A stretch of DNA of 64,000 nt from Buttiauxella izardii (GCF_003601925.1 NZ_QZWH01000015.1:16692-80691); one strand, 5' to 3'. Positions 42,741 through 53,003 are shown, counted from the stretch's first letter. The notes: a model not told the origin generated them from the sequence alone. Made by a program: numbers and translations.

Positions 42741-43835
42741 CTATGCACTTAGGGGCTCATCCAAATATGAGATAGCAGCCTCAGATATGGCATCAATATC
42801 GATAGCATACTTTCTCTTGTCAAAAATAATCTGTTTATGATTTTCTCCATGTGGAGAAAATATTATATTGCCTTTAAGCGTCTCATTGTGATCTAAAAAC
42901 ACTGTATAATATATCCCAATAAGTTTTGTTTGTAAGGCTGATGAAATATGCACTATTGCTGTATCAACGGAGATAGTAAGATCTGCTTTTTTAATCAGAG
43001 ACACTGCGTGCCACAAAGAGTCAAAAAGACAGATAGAGACATTTTTATTATTAATTTTAATTTTCTGTATTTTCAATTTCTCCCCAATGATAAATATCTT
43101 AATGTTTGGGGTCTTTGAAAGGTTTTCCACTAACTTATCGAGTTGCTCTAGAGTCAAACTACGTTCATCAACACTAGCAAACGGATTGATAACAACAATT
43201 TTTTCTTCGCTATTGACCGGTCGTAAGTAATCATCGATAAAGCTATCATGCTCACTAAGTTCTGGAAGCATATATCTGAATTTATTTGCGTTAATACCTA
43301 ATAGCTCTAAAATTTTCTTTTGAGGATCAGTGATATGAAAATCTTTTTGTAATGGGATGGTAATATTATAAGGCTTGGTAAGCCAGCCACCAAAACTAAT
43401 TGCATATTTATAGTTTATTTTTGAAAGTAACAGAGTGTTAAATGTTTCCTTTCTTTTCATCCAGGAATAAATGCTAATAACAAGATCGGTGTTTATTTTC
43501 TCCAATGCTTGTATATTATTCATGTCTACAATATGTAGCTCATCGATGCAACTTAATTTCTCGAAGAAATGCCTTTTATTTTCTTCTGCAATGATTTGAA
43601 TAGTATAACCAGCATCTTTTAACTTAGCCCAAATCCCTGTATGACAAACGGCATCACCAATGCCTAAATCAACAAAAGGGAAAAGGATTTTTTTAACATC
43701 CTTGGCATCCAATTGCTGATTCCTTTTATCTTCAATCTTTTTTGCGACAGAATAAAGCTTTACCCTTCTTTTCAGCTCATGTGTTTTATGATTTCTTTTT
43801 CTATTAAGTTTTCTAAGATAATTAATTACCTTCAT
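42741..43835 (-). CDS. GT9 family glycosyltransferase, specificity unknown
   Basis: 364 residues from the ATG at 43835. The N-terminal 45 residues are strongly basic (RKLNRKRNHKTHELKRR), a likely membrane-surface patch. Then come the GT9 features: ILFPFVDLGIGDAVCHTGIW near residues 50-69, VVINPFASVDERSLT near 215, and the donor site ISVDTAIVHISSALQTKLIGIY, split, near 283. The DNA is very AT-rich with many rare codons, in contrast to tdh. E. coli has yibD in this slot. It probably adds a heptose or other sugar to LPS, away from the main waa locus; acceptor and donor are unknown. Confidence 0.8.
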   Translation of the reverse strand: MKVINYLRKLNRKRNHKTHELKRRVKLYSVAKKIEDKRNQQLDAKDVKKILFPFVDLGIGDAVCHTGIWAKLKDAGYTIQIIAEENKRHFFEKLSCIDELHIVDMNNIQALEKINTDLVISIYSWMKRKETFNTLLLSKINYKYAISFGGWLTKPYNITIPLQKDFHITDPQKKILELLGINANKFRYMLPELSEHDSFIDDYLRPVNSEEKIVVINPFASVDERSLTLEQLDKLVENLSKTPNIKIFIIGEKLKIQKIKINNKNVSICLFDSLWHAVSLIKKADLTISVDTAIVHISSALQTKLIGIYYTVFLDHNETLKGNIIFSPHGENHKQIIFDKRKYAIDIDAISEAAISYLDEPLSA

Positions 43836-43904
43836 AATGTTTCTGCTATCTCTGACGATAAAATTTAGAGACAGTATAAGCATTGTCTATCATGAATGCT
43901 ATTC

Positions 43905-44050
43905 AGTCAGTATTCACGATTGGCTATTTTTACCCCAACCTTGCCACTGATGCTGCATCTATTTCAACAACTGGCATCGTCGGTTGCGTGTCATTGGGTC
44001 GAGAAGTACCAATCTGCGGTTCGTTGAGCAATCGAGGAGCCATTTCAATA
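43905..44050 (-). pseudogene. Degenerate, internally deleted copy of the yibQ 3' region
   Basis: Three blocks of this stretch match the 3' part of yibQ located 1.3 kb to the right, in the same order and strand. Bases 43929-43974 match 45260-45305 (shared CTTGCCACTGATGCTGCAT), bases 43972-44031 match 45430-45489 (shared GGTCGAGAAGTA and CGTTGAGCAA), and bases 44026-44048 match about 45580-45602 (shared GGAGCCATTTC). The intervening parts of yibQ are missing. Reading frame is not kept between blocks, so this is a decaying remnant. Confidence 0.85.
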
Positions 44051-44435
44051 GCACTGGGAATGGTCGTGCAGAGAGATTGCTTAACACCACGGTTAATCAG
44101 TACACTTTCTACGCCATGAGAGACGGCAGTGATTTTATCACCGATGCGGTTCACAACTCTTGTAATCGTCTGACTCATCACTGGCTCAATATGACATTGT
44201 TGAACAACCGCCACATCAAGAGGTCCCGCAGCCAGAAATACGTTTGAGCAGTTCCAACATGCCTCTGGTAGCGCCTCCCCAATCTTTGCCATTGTCCAGC
44301 AAGAGAAATTTATGCCGCTGTTGATGAGTCTTTTAGAAGGGATATTTATGTTATAAAGATTCGAATCTGGACTTCGAATCTATCTCGCCAATTATTATTG
44401 ATTGATATAATTGGATTTTTGATGGCATAACAAGA
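44051..44435. other. Unassigned spacer between the yibQ copy and a GT2 gene
   Basis: A minus-strand frame is open here up to 44292 but encodes nothing I recognise and runs into the yibQ copy. The final 140 bases before the GT2 gene are AT-rich with no clear promoter or ribosome site except GAATCT/AGATTC-type repeats (CGAATCTGG and CGAATCTAT around 44363-44385). Confidence 0.4.
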
Positions 44436-45245
44436 ATGTTTAAATTATCAGTTTGTTTGCTGACTTATAACTCTGCACGTCTGCTTCCTGATGTATTAGA
44501 TCCATTAATAAAAATCGCAGATGAAATTATTATAATGGACTCGGGAAGTATCGATGACACAATTAATATTTCTCGTGGTTATGGTATTGAGCCAATATAT
44601 CATCCATTTAAAACGCACAGTCAGCAGATGAATCATGCTACCAGTCTTGCGAGTTATGACTGGGTGTTGTGTATGGATAGCGATGAAATTCTTGATGAAC
44701 AAACGACAGCGTTTATCCTTAAGCTAAAAGAGGGAGAAGAACCAAGGCGAGAGCAGGCGTGGCGTTTATCACGCTACTGGTTTGTGCTGGGAGAGCAAGT
44801 GCGAACAATCTACCCGATATCTTCACCGGATTTCCCTGTGCGTTTATATAACCGAAAACAGACAAAATTTAACGATCGCCCGGTAGACGATCAGGCTGTG
44901 GGATACAGTTATTCATCCGTAATTCCTGGATTTGTACGACATGATACTTTTTACAACATTCATGAAGTGTTCAATAAATTAAATAGCTACACAACCCGGC
45001 TGGTTTTAAATAAAAAAATCAAACCTTCATTGCTGAGAGGAGTGGTTAGTGCCATCGGCGCATTTTTCAAATGGTATTTATTTAGCGGTGCCTGGAGAAA
45101 AGGAAGGGTAGGGCTAGTCACCGGGTTGTATGCCACTTTTTATAGCTTTCTGAAATATTTCAAAGCATGGTATTGGCACGCTGAATCAAAGAGACAAGCG
45201 CGCAAAGAAAATACTTCCTCTGCGCGCTCCCAACATCAGGACTGA
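44436..45245 (+). CDS. GT2 glycosyltransferase, WaaE/KdtX-like
   Basis: 269 residues. The N-terminus LSVCLLTYNSARLLPDVL and IIMDSGSIDDT match the WaaE-type GT2 fold, with the metal motif CMDSDEILD near residue 80. As in WaaE a C-terminal hydrophobic/aromatic segment (GLYATFYSFLKYFKAWYW) follows. It is clearly a second, divergent member beside waaE at 26.3-27.0 kb. The first half is AT-rich. No good ribosome site; AACAAGA precedes the ATG. It is transcribed toward yibQ and overlaps its 3' end by ten bases. Likely another LPS core sugar transferase; substrate not known. Confidence 0.8.
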   Translation: MFKLSVCLLTYNSARLLPDVLDPLIKIADEIIIMDSGSIDDTINISRGYGIEPIYHPFKTHSQQMNHATSLASYDWVLCMDSDEILDEQTTAFILKLKEGEEPRREQAWRLSRYWFVLGEQVRTIYPISSPDFPVRLYNRKQTKFNDRPVDDQAVGYSYSSVIPGFVRHDTFYNIHEVFNKLNSYTTRLVLNKKIKPSLLRGVVSAIGAFFKWYLFSGAWRKGRVGLVTGLYATFYSFLKYFKAWYWHAESKRQARKENTSSARSQHQD

Positions 45246-46198
45246 TTAGTCGGCTTTGTATTTCCCCAGCCTTGCCACTGATGCTGCATGTATTTCAACA
45301 GCTGGCTTTGGCTGATGCTTTCACTTAACACCGTGAAGAACGTGGTTGCATAGACCGGCTGCAAAGGTTGTTTCGGCTTGCACAAATTCACCCCCTTGAA
45401 TGGATTACGCGGCTGTTCAGCCGGTTTTCCAGGTATCGTCGGTTGGGTGTTATTAGGTCGAGAAGTATCAACCTGCGGCTCGTTGAGCAAACTGCTTGGG
45501 CGCACCAGAGTAATATCCGCAGGTAGGTTATAAACCATTTGCTGAAGCACGCGTACGGTTGCTGGATGTGGGTGGCCGATGGCAATCGCGGAGCCATTTC
45601 GGCGCGCCAAATCGACGGCACGATTAAACTGGAAGCGGATATCGGCTTCGTTTTGCGTATCGTCCAGGAAGACTTTGCGTTTGATAACCTTAACGTTAGT
45701 TCCCGCTGCCGCCCGCATTGACTGGCTGTTGCCAATCGTCATGCTGTCGAGGAAATAGAGGTTATATTGCCCCAGCGCCTGCATAACCTTTTGCATGCCA
45801 AACAGGCTCGATGTCATCGCGCTACCCATGTGGTTATTAAGTCCCACGGCATACGGGACGTCATTGACGGCTTCACGGATGATGCGTTCAATTTCACCGC
45901 TGCTCATATCCGGGCGCAGCGTGTCTTTTTCCAACGGCTGTTTACTTAAAGGTGCCATCGGCAAATGAATCAAGACTTCATGGCCGGCATTATGCGCTTT
46001 AGTGGCCATTTCACGGGCGTGAGGGGCGTTGGGTAAAACTGCTACGGAAATGTTTGCTGGCAGGGCGATAACTTTGTTTTCTTGCGCAGGGCGATAACCG
46101 AAGTCATCTATCACTATTGCCAGTTTTCCGGCGTAAACGGGAGTTGTCAGCATGAGTGTGCTGACGAAAGAAAAAAACACACGACGGATTTGAAGCAA
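45236..46198 (-). CDS. yibQ: YibQ, divergent polysaccharide deacetylase-family protein
   Basis: 320 residues (E. coli 319). A signal peptide (about residues 1-23, ending TPVYA before GKLAIVIDDFGYR) exports it to the periplasm. The deacetylase-like fold shows IVIDDFGYRP, LIHLPMAP, GLNNHMGSAMT and AIGHPHPATVRVL near residue 205. Its biochemical role is not firmly known; it is always beside envC and may act on peptidoglycan or a related polymer. Three bases separate it from envC. The variable proline-rich part near residue 245-265 is also the part that is duplicated in the remnant at 43.9 kb. Confidence 0.93.
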   Translation of the reverse strand: MLQIRRVFFSFVSTLMLTTPVYAGKLAIVIDDFGYRPAQENKVIALPANISVAVLPNAPHAREMATKAHNAGHEVLIHLPMAPLSKQPLEKDTLRPDMSSGEIERIIREAVNDVPYAVGLNNHMGSAMTSSLFGMQKVMQALGQYNLYFLDSMTIGNSQSMRAAAGTNVKVIKRKVFLDDTQNEADIRFQFNRAVDLARRNGSAIAIGHPHPATVRVLQQMVYNLPADITLVRPSSLLNEPQVDTSRPNNTQPTIPGKPAEQPRNPFKGVNLCKPKQPLQPVYATTFFTVLSESISQSQLLKYMQHQWQGWGNTKPTNQS

Positions 46199-46201
46199 AA
46201 C

Positions 46202-47464
46202 TTATCTTCCCAACCACGGTTGTGGATTGACGGCCTGGCCCTGGCGACGGATTTCAAAATAGAGTGACGGGCGGCCCTGACCACCACTGTTGCCTACCAG
46301 TGCAATCGCCTGGCCGGCGCGAACTTGTGTACCCACATTAACTAAAGCGCTTTGGTTGTAACCGTACAAACTCATATCGCCCTTGCCGTGTTCCACCACG
46401 ACGACAAGACCGTAACCTTGTAACCAGTCGGCAAGAATGACGCGTCCATCAGCAATGGCCTTAACTTCAGTGCCTTCACCGGCGGCGATAACAATCCCCT
46501 TCCAACGTAGCTCACCTTGCAACTGTTCGCCATAGCGATGCAGGATTGACCCGCGCACTGGCCAGAATGCTTGCCCGCGTGGCGCGCCGAGGCCACCCGT
46601 GCGTGAAATCAATGAGCGTTCACTTTCGGTTGGTTTGTAGGTGCTGCCTTTACTGGACGCTTCTTTTTGGCGATTGCGAACCTGTTCAGCTTCGCGAGCT
46701 TCTTTTTCTGCGCGAGCCTTAGCTGCGGCTTCCGCACGGGCAATTTGCCCCTGCAAGCGCGACTGGTTCTGGCGCATTTCGCCCAGCTTTTGCTGATCCT
46801 GCTGCAAAGAAGACTCGAGAGTGGAAAGCGTTTTTTTACGTTCATTACGCGCACTTTCAAGCTTGGTTTGTTGAGCTTGCTGTTCGTAGAGCAGCGTCTG
46901 TTGTTCGGTTTGCTTAGACTCCAGACTGGCTTTTTGCTCGTCAACTTCCGCTTTGGTTTGCTTCAGGTTTTCGATGGTTTCCTGACGCGCCGCGTTCAGA
47001 TAACCAAAATAGGCCTGCAAACGTTGCCCACGCTGGCTTTCTTCACCGCTTAAAATCAGCTGAATACCGGTGTGTTGGCCTTGACGAAATGATGCATCGA
47101 GTTGTGCGGCCAGATTGCGTTCCTGCGAGGCCTGCTGTTTTTGCAGTTTCGCGAGGGAAGCATTCATGGTGTCGATTTGGCGGTTGAGGTCGGCAAGCGT
47201 GTTTTGCGTATCGCGCAGCTTGCGGCTGGCTTCGGCAATCGCTTTTTCCTGCGCCTGGAGTTGCGCTAGTAGGGTTGATCGTTGTTGCTGTTGCTGACGT
47301 ACCGCACGTTCTTTATTGGCAATATCCTGTTGGATAGATTTCAAATCAGCGCGATCGTCGGCATGACCGATCATGGGGCATAGCAATACGCCAGCGCTTA
47401 ACACGCTGGCGTAAATCATCGGCCTGACGGCCCATGTTATTGAAAAAATCGCCTTTCCCCTCAT
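46202..47464 (-). CDS. envC: Murein hydrolase activator EnvC
   Basis: 420 residues (E. coli 419). EnvC is periplasmic, recruited by FtsEX, and activates amidases AmiA and AmiB for daughter-cell separation. A signal sequence (to about residue 35, ...GHA before DDRADLK) is followed by a long coiled coil (about residues 36-280, rich in Q, K, E and A) and a C-terminal LytM domain (FWPVRGSILHRYGEQ, then VEHGKGDMSLYGYNQS) in which the zinc ligands are degenerate, as expected for an activator. Nine bases after gpmM. Confidence 0.97.
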   Translation of the reverse strand: MRGKAIFSITWAVRPMIYASVLSAGVLLCPMIGHADDRADLKSIQQDIANKERAVRQQQQQRSTLLAQLQAQEKAIAEASRKLRDTQNTLADLNRQIDTMNASLAKLQKQQASQERNLAAQLDASFRQGQHTGIQLILSGEESQRGQRLQAYFGYLNAARQETIENLKQTKAEVDEQKASLESKQTEQQTLLYEQQAQQTKLESARNERKKTLSTLESSLQQDQQKLGEMRQNQSRLQGQIARAEAAAKARAEKEAREAEQVRNRQKEASSKGSTYKPTESERSLISRTGGLGAPRGQAFWPVRGSILHRYGEQLQGELRWKGIVIAAGEGTEVKAIADGRVILADWLQGYGLVVVVEHGKGDMSLYGYNQSALVNVGTQVRAGQAIALVGNSGGQGRPSLYFEIRRQGQAVNPQPWLGR

Positions 47465-47473
47465 GGGGAGGGA

Positions 47474-49021
47474 TTATTCCACGATGAACAGCGGCTTGCC
47501 AGTCATCTCTTGAGGGATTTCCATACCCATCAGGTTCAACATAGTTGGAGCGATATCAGAAAGCTTGCCGCCTTCAACCGCTTTCACGCTACGTTCACCG
47601 ACGTAAATCAATGGTACTGGCAGGCTGGTGTGCGCGGTGTGCGCCTGGCCAGTTGCCGGGTCAGCCATCTGCTCTGCGTTACCGTGGTCAGCGGTGATCA
47701 GCAATTGCCCACCCACGCTTTCAACTGCGGAAACAACCTGAGCAATACACTGGTCCAGCGCTTCGATTGCTGCAATCGCCGCTTCGTAAACACCGGTATG
47801 ACCGACCATATCGCCATTTGGATAGTTACAAATGATGGTGTCGTACTTGCCGCTATTGATCGCTGCCAGCAGTTTTTCGGTCAATTCTGCGGAGCTCATT
47901 TCCGGTTGCATGTCATAAGTCGCAACTTTCGGTGAGTTAATCAGAATGCGGTCTTCGCCCGCAAACGGCTCTTCAACACCGCCGTTGTAGAAGAAAGTGA
48001 CGTGAGCATATTTTTCAGTTTCGGAGATGCGCAACTGAGTTTTATCGTGCTTCGCCATCCACTCACCAAAGGTGTTGGTCAGTGAAGCGGGTGGGTAAGC
48101 ACAAGCGGCTTTGATGTCTGCTGCGTATTCGGTCAGCATCACGAAATCGCCGAAGTTAACCACTTTCTTACGAGCGAAACCATCGAAGTCAGCGTTAACG
48201 AAAGTGCGAGTGATTTGGCGTGCACGGTCAGCGCGGAAGTTCATGAAGATCAGCGCATCGCCGTCGTTCATTGCTGCATCTGCTTCGCCTTCTGCGCGAA
48301 TCACGGTTGGTTTAACGAACTCATCGTTCTCGTCGCGAGCGTAAGCCGCTTCCAGACCTGCAACAGCCGTTTCTGCCTGGAATTCACCTTTTGCTTGAGT
48401 CAGCAGGTCATAAGCCAGTTCAACGCGATCCCAGCGGTTATCGCGGTCCATAGCGTAGTAACGGCCAATCAGGGAGGCAACGCGGCCTTTGCCCAGCGCG
48501 GCGAATTTGTCTGCGAATTTCTTCAGTGAAGATTCTGCGCTGCGTGGCGGAGTATCACGGCCATCGAGGAAGGCGTGCAGGTAGATGGCTTCTGCGCCAC
48601 GTTCTGCGGCCAGTTCAATCATCGCCAGAATATGTTCTTCGTGGCTGTGAACGCCACCGGCTGATGCCAGACCCATGATGTGAACGGCTTTACCAGCGGC
48701 AACGGCTTTATCTACAGCCGCAGTCAGCGTTGGGTTTGCAAAGAAAGTACGTTCTTTAATTTCAACATCCAGGCGAGTCAGATCCTGGTAAACAATGCGG
48801 CCTGCGCCGAGGTTTACGTGGCCAACTTCGGAGTTACCCATTTGGCCGTCTGGCAGACCGACTTCCAGACCGGATGCGTTGATCAAAGTGTGTGGACGCT
48901 GGGCCCACAGGCTATCCATAACCGGGGTTTTAGCATTCAGAATAGCGTTATCCTGCTGCTCTTCGCGGTGACCATAGCCATCCAGAATCACCAGAACCAT
49001 AGGTTTTTTAGTAACTGACAT
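47474..49021 (-). CDS. gpmM: 2,3-bisphosphoglycerate-independent phosphoglycerate mutase
   Basis: 515 residues (E. coli 514). GpmM interconverts 3- and 2-phosphoglycerate with two Mn2+ ions. The metal-site aspartate is in [12 protein letters not shown], the phosphoserine Ser64 is in [15 protein letters not shown], and the second metal cluster is [11 protein letters not shown] near residue 445. First gene of gpmM-envC-yibQ; divergent from yibN with a 245-base gap. Confidence 0.98.
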   Translation of the reverse strand: MSVTKKPMVLVILDGYGHREEQQDNAILNAKTPVMDSLWAQRPHTLINASGLEVGLPDGQMGNSEVGHVNLGAGRIVYQDLTRLDVEIKERTFFANPTLTAAVDKAVAAGKAVHIMGLASAGGVHSHEEHILAMIELAAERGAEAIYLHAFLDGRDTPPRSAESSLKKFADKFAALGKGRVASLIGRYYAMDRDNRWDRVELAYDLLTQAKGEFQAETAVAGLEAAYARDENDEFVKPTVIRAEGEADAAMNDGDALIFMNFRADRARQITRTFVNADFDGFARKKVVNFGDFVMLTEYAADIKAACAYPPASLTNTFGEWMAKHDKTQLRISETEKYAHVTFFYNGGVEEPFAGEDRILINSPKVATYDMQPEMSSAELTEKLLAAINSGKYDTIICNYPNGDMVGHTGVYEAAIAAIEALDQCIAQVVSAVESVGGQLLITADHGNAEQMADPATGQAHTAHTSLPVPLIYVGERSVKAVEGGKLSDIAPTMLNLMGMEIPQEMTGKPLFIVE

Positions 49022-49266
49022 TGCGACAACCTCTAAGTCAAAGACAAAATTTGCGTAATTTTACTACAGGCCACGGGGTAAATAGCCGCAGAAGATCAAA
49101 GAAAGAGGCTGGATTGTGATCGGTTTTACGTCGTTAAGGTAATTTTTTTCGTAACAGGCCGCAGAATCCACATTACCTGGCGCAGACTGGCTGTATTTGC
49201 CACAACGCAAATGTATACTCCTCACCTGGTTTTTTCATATTACTTAGTCGGGAGTTACACCCCTCC

Positions 49267-49698
49267 ATGCAAGAAATTATGCAATTCATTAGTCGTCATC
49301 CCATACTTAGTCTGGCGTGGGTTGGCTTACTGGCCGCCGTACTTTTCATGACCTTTAAAGGTTTGACCTCTAAAGTTAAGGTCATCACCCGTGGTGAAGC
49401 CACACGCCTAATCAACAAAGAAGATGCCGTTATCGTAGACGTGCGTTCGCGTGATGATTTCCGCAAGGGTCATATTGCTAACTCATTGAATGTTTTGCCT
49501 GCTGATATTAAAAGTGGCAACTTCGGTGAGCTGGAAAAACACAAAGCACAGCCGGTTATCGTGGTTTGTGGCAATGGTATTTCTTCTCAAGAATCAGCAG
49601 CGCTGCTGATCAAAGCTGGTTTCGAGCAAGTGACTTTGCTGAAAGAAGGAATTGCTGGCTGGAGCGGGGAAAACCTGCCACTGGTTCGCGGTAAATAA
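49267..49698 (+). CDS. yibN: Rhodanese-domain membrane protein YibN
   Basis: 143 residues. One transmembrane helix (about residues 13-30, [17 protein letters not shown]) anchors a rhodanese domain: [16 protein letters not shown] and the active-site loop [14 protein letters not shown] with the catalytic cysteine near residue 101. A role in sulfur transfer or membrane protein insertion has been suggested. It heads the run yibN-grxC-secB-gpsA-cysE. Confidence 0.96.
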   Translation: MQEIMQFISRHPILSLAWVGLLAAVLFMTFKGLTSKVKVITRGEATRLINKEDAVIVDVRSRDDFRKGHIANSLNVLPADIKSGNFGELEKHKAQPVIVVCGNGISSQESAALLIKAGFEQVTLLKEGIAGWSGENLPLVRGK

Positions 49699-49722
49699 TT
49701 CAGACGCACACTGGGGAAGACC

Positions 49723-49974
49723 ATGGCGAATAATGAAATCTACACTAAAGCAACCTGTCCGTTTTGCCATCGTGCAAAAGACCTGCTGAAAAGCAAAGGT
49801 GTCACGTTTCAGGAATTAGCGATTGATGGCGATGCCGTCAAGCGTGAAGAGATGATTAAACGCAGTGGTCGCACCACAGTGCCGCAGATTTTTATTGACG
49901 CACAGCACATTGGTGGTTGCGATGACTTGTATGCACTTGATGCTCGTGGTGGACTCGATTCCCTACTGCGCTAG
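49723..49974 (+). CDS. grxC: Glutaredoxin 3
   Basis: 83 residues. The redox site is Cys12-Pro-Phe-Cys15; E. coli Grx3 has Tyr in place of Phe. TVPQIFID with the cis-proline and GGCDDLYAL complete the glutathione-binding fold. It reduces protein disulfides and glutathionylated proteins in the cytosol. GGGGAAGACC lies before the ATG. Confidence 0.98.
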   Translation: MANNEIYTKATCPFCHRAKDLLKSKGVTFQELAIDGDAVKREEMIKRSGRTTVPQIFIDAQHIGGCDDLYALDARGGLDSLLR

Positions 49975-50034
49975 TGCAGTTCCTTTGTCGCATACTGCCG
50001 TTTAAGGACGTATTAATTTTTTAAGGGTTTAACA

Positions 50035-50508
50035 ATGTCAGAACAAAACAACACAGAAATGGCTTTCCAGATTCAGCGTGTCTATACCAAAGATATCTCT
50101 TTTGAAGCACCAAACGCGCCGCACGTCTTCCAGAAAGACTGGCAGCCAGAAGTTAAACTGGATCTTGATACTGCTTCAAGCCAACTGGCAGACGACGTTT
50201 ATGAAGTGGTGTTGCGTGTAACTGTGACCGCAACACTGGGCGAAGACACTGCATTCCTGTGTGAAGTTCAGCAGGCGGGTATCTTCTCCATCGGTGGGAT
50301 CGAAGGTCCGCAGATGGCACATTGCCTGGGTGCTTACTGCCCGAACATTCTGTTCCCTTATGCACGCGAAGCAATCACTAGCCTGGTTTCTCGTGGTACT
50401 TTCCCGCAGCTGAACCTTGCACCGGTTAACTTCGATGCGCTGTTCATGAGCTATCTGCAGCAGCAAACTGGCGAAGGCGAAGGTACTGAAAACCATCAGG
50501 ATGCCTGA
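50035..50508 (+). CDS. secB: Protein-export chaperone SecB
   Basis: 157 residues (E. coli 155). SecB is a tetramer that keeps preproteins unfolded and hands them to SecA. Features: the acidic/hydrophobic N-terminus ([16 protein letters not shown]), [21 protein letters not shown] (split) near residue 85, and the flexible acidic tail. Its TGA shares one base with the gpsA start. Confidence 0.98.
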   Translation: MSEQNNTEMAFQIQRVYTKDISFEAPNAPHVFQKDWQPEVKLDLDTASSQLADDVYEVVLRVTVTATLGEDTAFLCEVQQAGIFSIGGIEGPQMAHCLGAYCPNILFPYAREAITSLVSRGTFPQLNLAPVNFDALFMSYLQQQTGEGEGTENHQDA

Positions 50509-51527
50509 TGAACAGCCTTAATGCTTCAATGACTGTGATCGGTGCCGGCTCGTACGGCACCGCTCTTGCCATCACCCTGGCACGGAATGGCCACCACGTT
50601 GTACTGTGGGGCCATGACCCTAAACACCTTGCTGTATTACAGGCCGATCGCTGTAATGCCGCATTTCTTCCTGACGTTCCGTTTCCAGATACTCTCCACC
50701 TGGAAAGCGATTTAGCGAAAGCATTGGCTGCCAGTCGCAATATTCTGGTTGTTGTGCCGAGCCACGTTTTCGGTGAAGTGCTGCGTCAAATCAAGCCGCT
50801 GATGCGCAAAGATGCTCGAATCGTCTGGGCGACAAAAGGTCTGGAAGCTGAAACCGGGCGTCTGTTGCAAGACGTTGCGCGTGAAGCATTAGGCGACGAA
50901 ATCCCATTAGCGGTGATTTCCGGCCCAACCTTTGCCAAAGAGCTGGCTGCGGGTTTGCCTACGGCAATCGCACTGGCGGCAACGGACGAAACCTTCGCTC
51001 AAGATCTCCAGCAATTGCTGCACTGCGGCAAAAGCTTCCGTGTCTACAGCAACCCGGATTTCATTGGCGTGCAGTTAGGCGGCGCGGTGAAAAACGTGAT
51101 TGCGATTGGCGCGGGGATGTCCGACGGGATTGGCTTTGGTGCCAACGCTCGAACGGCGTTGATCACTCGTGGCCTTGCGGAAATGACACGTCTTGGTAGT
51201 GCTTTAGGTGCCGACCCGGAAACCTTTATGGGAATGGCTGGCCTGGGTGACCTGGTGCTGACATGTACCGATAACCAATCACGTAACCGTCGTTTCGGCA
51301 TGGCGCTGGGGCAGGGTGCGGACGTAGATTCGGCGCAGCAGAAAATCGGCCAGGTGGTTGAAGGTTATCGCAACACCAAAGAAGTTCGGGAGTTGGCGGC
51401 GCGTGTAGGCGTCGAAATGCCAATAACCGAGGAAATTTATCAGGTATTGTATTGCGGAAAAAACGCTCGCGAGGCAGCATTGACGTTGCTGGGTCGAACG
51501 CGCAAGGATGAACGGAACTCAGGCTAA
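50508..51527 (+). CDS. gpsA: Glycerol-3-phosphate dehydrogenase [NAD(P)+]
   Basis: 339 residues, as in E. coli. GpsA reduces dihydroxyacetone phosphate to sn-glycerol 3-phosphate for phospholipids. NAD(P)-binding loop [13 protein letters not shown] is at residues 11-23; the catalytic lysine region is [17 protein letters not shown] near residue 190. Translationally coupled to secB by a one-base overlap. Confidence 0.98.
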   Translation: MNSLNASMTVIGAGSYGTALAITLARNGHHVVLWGHDPKHLAVLQADRCNAAFLPDVPFPDTLHLESDLAKALAASRNILVVVPSHVFGEVLRQIKPLMRKDARIVWATKGLEAETGRLLQDVAREALGDEIPLAVISGPTFAKELAAGLPTAIALAATDETFAQDLQQLLHCGKSFRVYSNPDFIGVQLGGAVKNVIAIGAGMSDGIGFGANARTALITRGLAEMTRLGSALGADPETFMGMAGLGDLVLTCTDNQSRNRRFGMALGQGADVDSAQQKIGQVVEGYRNTKEVRELAARVGVEMPITEEIYQVLYCGKNAREAALTLLGRTRKDERNSG

Positions 51528-51622
51528 AAAAATAGCTACGACTTGATGGAACAACACAACCGCAATAACTGAAGCGTTCCGGTGCTTTGTGCCGGGCGCT
51601 GTTTTTCTGTCTGGAGAGAGCA

Positions 51623-52444
51623 ATGTCGTCTGAAGAACTGGATCTGGTGTGGAACAACATTAAAGCCGAAGCGCGAGCGCTTGCCGATTGTGAACCGATG
51701 TTGGCCAGTTTTTATCACGCAACTCTCCTCAAGCATGAAAATTTAGGCAGTGCGCTGAGCTACATGCTCGCCAACAAGCTCGCCTCCCCGATTATGCCCG
51801 CCATTGCGATTCGTGAAGTTGTCGAAGAAGCCTATGCGGCAGAACCTCAAATGATTGCCTCCGCTGCCTGTGACATTCAGGCCGTGCGCACCCGTGACCC
51901 GGCAGTCGATAAATATTCAACGCCGCTGTTATATCTGAAAGGTTTTCATGCGTTGCAGTCCTACCGCATCGGCCATTGGCTGTGGAAGGAAGGCCGCCGC
52001 GCGTTGGCGATATTCCTGCAAAATCAGGTGTCAGTGTCATTTCAGGTGGATATCCACCCAGCCGCGAAAATTGGCTGTGGGATCATGCTCGATCACGCCA
52101 CCGGCATTGTGATCGGTGAAACGGCAATCGTCGAAAACGACGTGTCGATTTTACAGTCAGTCACGTTGGGCGGTACGGGTAAAACCAGCGGTGACCGCCA
52201 TCCGAAAATTCGTGAAGGCGTGATGATTGGTGCCGGGGCGAAAATCCTCGGCAATATTGAGATAGGGCGCGGGGCGAAAATTGGCGCAGGATCTGTCGTG
52301 TTACAACCCGTGCCGCCTCATACCACGGCGGCTGGCGTTCCTGCGCGAATTGTTGGCAAGCCTGAAAGCGATATGCCTGCCATCGATATGGATCAGCACT
52401 TCAACGGAGCCAACAACGGCTTCGAGTACGGCGACGGAATCTAG
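51623..52444 (+). CDS. cysE: Serine acetyltransferase
   Basis: 273 residues from the ATG at 51623, with GAGAG upstream; the E. coli length. CysE acetylates serine with acetyl-CoA, the first step of cysteine synthesis, and is feedback-inhibited by cysteine. An N-terminal helical domain precedes the left-handed beta helix with hexapeptide repeats (from [20 protein letters not shown] near residue 150). The C-terminal ...FEYGDGI tail, which binds O-acetylserine sulfhydrylase, is intact. Convergent with trmL with four bases overlapped. Confidence 0.98.
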   Translation: MSSEELDLVWNNIKAEARALADCEPMLASFYHATLLKHENLGSALSYMLANKLASPIMPAIAIREVVEEAYAAEPQMIASAACDIQAVRTRDPAVDKYSTPLLYLKGFHALQSYRIGHWLWKEGRRALAIFLQNQVSVSFQVDIHPAAKIGCGIMLDHATGIVIGETAIVENDVSILQSVTLGGTGKTSGDRHPKIREGVMIGAGAKILGNIEIGRGAKIGAGSVVLQPVPPHTTAAGVPARIVGKPESDMPAIDMDQHFNGANNGFEYGDGI

Positions 52445-52914
52445 CTTCTCAGAACGGCGCCGGGATAACCCAACTGGCGCCACGCTTCATAAACTACCAC
52501 CGATACCGCGTTCGATAAATTCATGCTGCGACTGTCTGGCATCATCGGAATACGGATTTTCTGCTCGGCAGGTAAAGCATCCAGAATCGTTGCCGGTAGG
52601 CCGCGAGTTTCCGGGCCAAACACCAAATAATCCCCATCCTGATAACTCACTGCGCTATGTGCAGGCGTGCCTTTAGTGGTTAAAGCAAACAGGCGTTGCG
52701 GGTTTTCAGCTTCCAGAAATGCGTCGTAGTCTTTATGGCGGTTTACGGCGGCGAATTCGTGGTAATCCAGCCCGGCGCGGCGCAGGCGTTTATCATCCCA
52801 GCCAAAGCCAGTCGGCTCAATGATATGCAACCGGAAACCGGTGTTGGCGCACAAGCGAATGATATTCCCGGTATTCGGTGGGATTTCAGGTTCAAACAAC
52901 ACGATATTCAGCAT
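52441..52914 (-). CDS. trmL: tRNA (cytidine(34)/uridine(34)-2'-O)-methyltransferase TrmL
   Basis: 157 residues from the ATG at 52914, as in E. coli (YibK, CspR). It methylates the wobble ribose of two tRNA-Leu isoacceptors. The SPOUT knot shows [10 protein letters not shown] and [19 protein letters not shown]. An in-frame codon six residues upstream is rejected as non-matching. Confidence 0.97.
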   Translation of the reverse strand: MLNIVLFEPEIPPNTGNIIRLCANTGFRLHIIEPTGFGWDDKRLRRAGLDYHEFAAVNRHKDYDAFLEAENPQRLFALTTKGTPAHSAVSYQDGDYLVFGPETRGLPATILDALPAEQKIRIPMMPDSRSMNLSNAVSVVVYEAWRQLGYPGAVLRS

Positions 52915-52966
52915 ACGGCCCCCATAAGACAAGGCGCGCAGAATATCAATTTATTGCCGGAAGGAA

Positions 52967-52988
52967 AACAGGCCCCGAAGGGCCTGTT
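52967..52988 (-). terminator. Terminator after cpxA
   Basis: AACAGGCCC and GGGCCTGTT form a perfect 9-bp stem with a CGAA loop (TTCG on the minus strand), followed in the minus direction by TTCC. It lies 16 bases after the cpxA stop. Confidence 0.78.
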
Positions 52989-53003
52989 CTTTAAGATGAA
53001 ACA

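Noticed and set aside
43930..44292. Minus-strand open frame of 120 codons as a possible gene
   Set aside because: Its last third is the decayed yibQ copy read partly out of frame, it has no ribosome site, and the first two thirds match no family I know.
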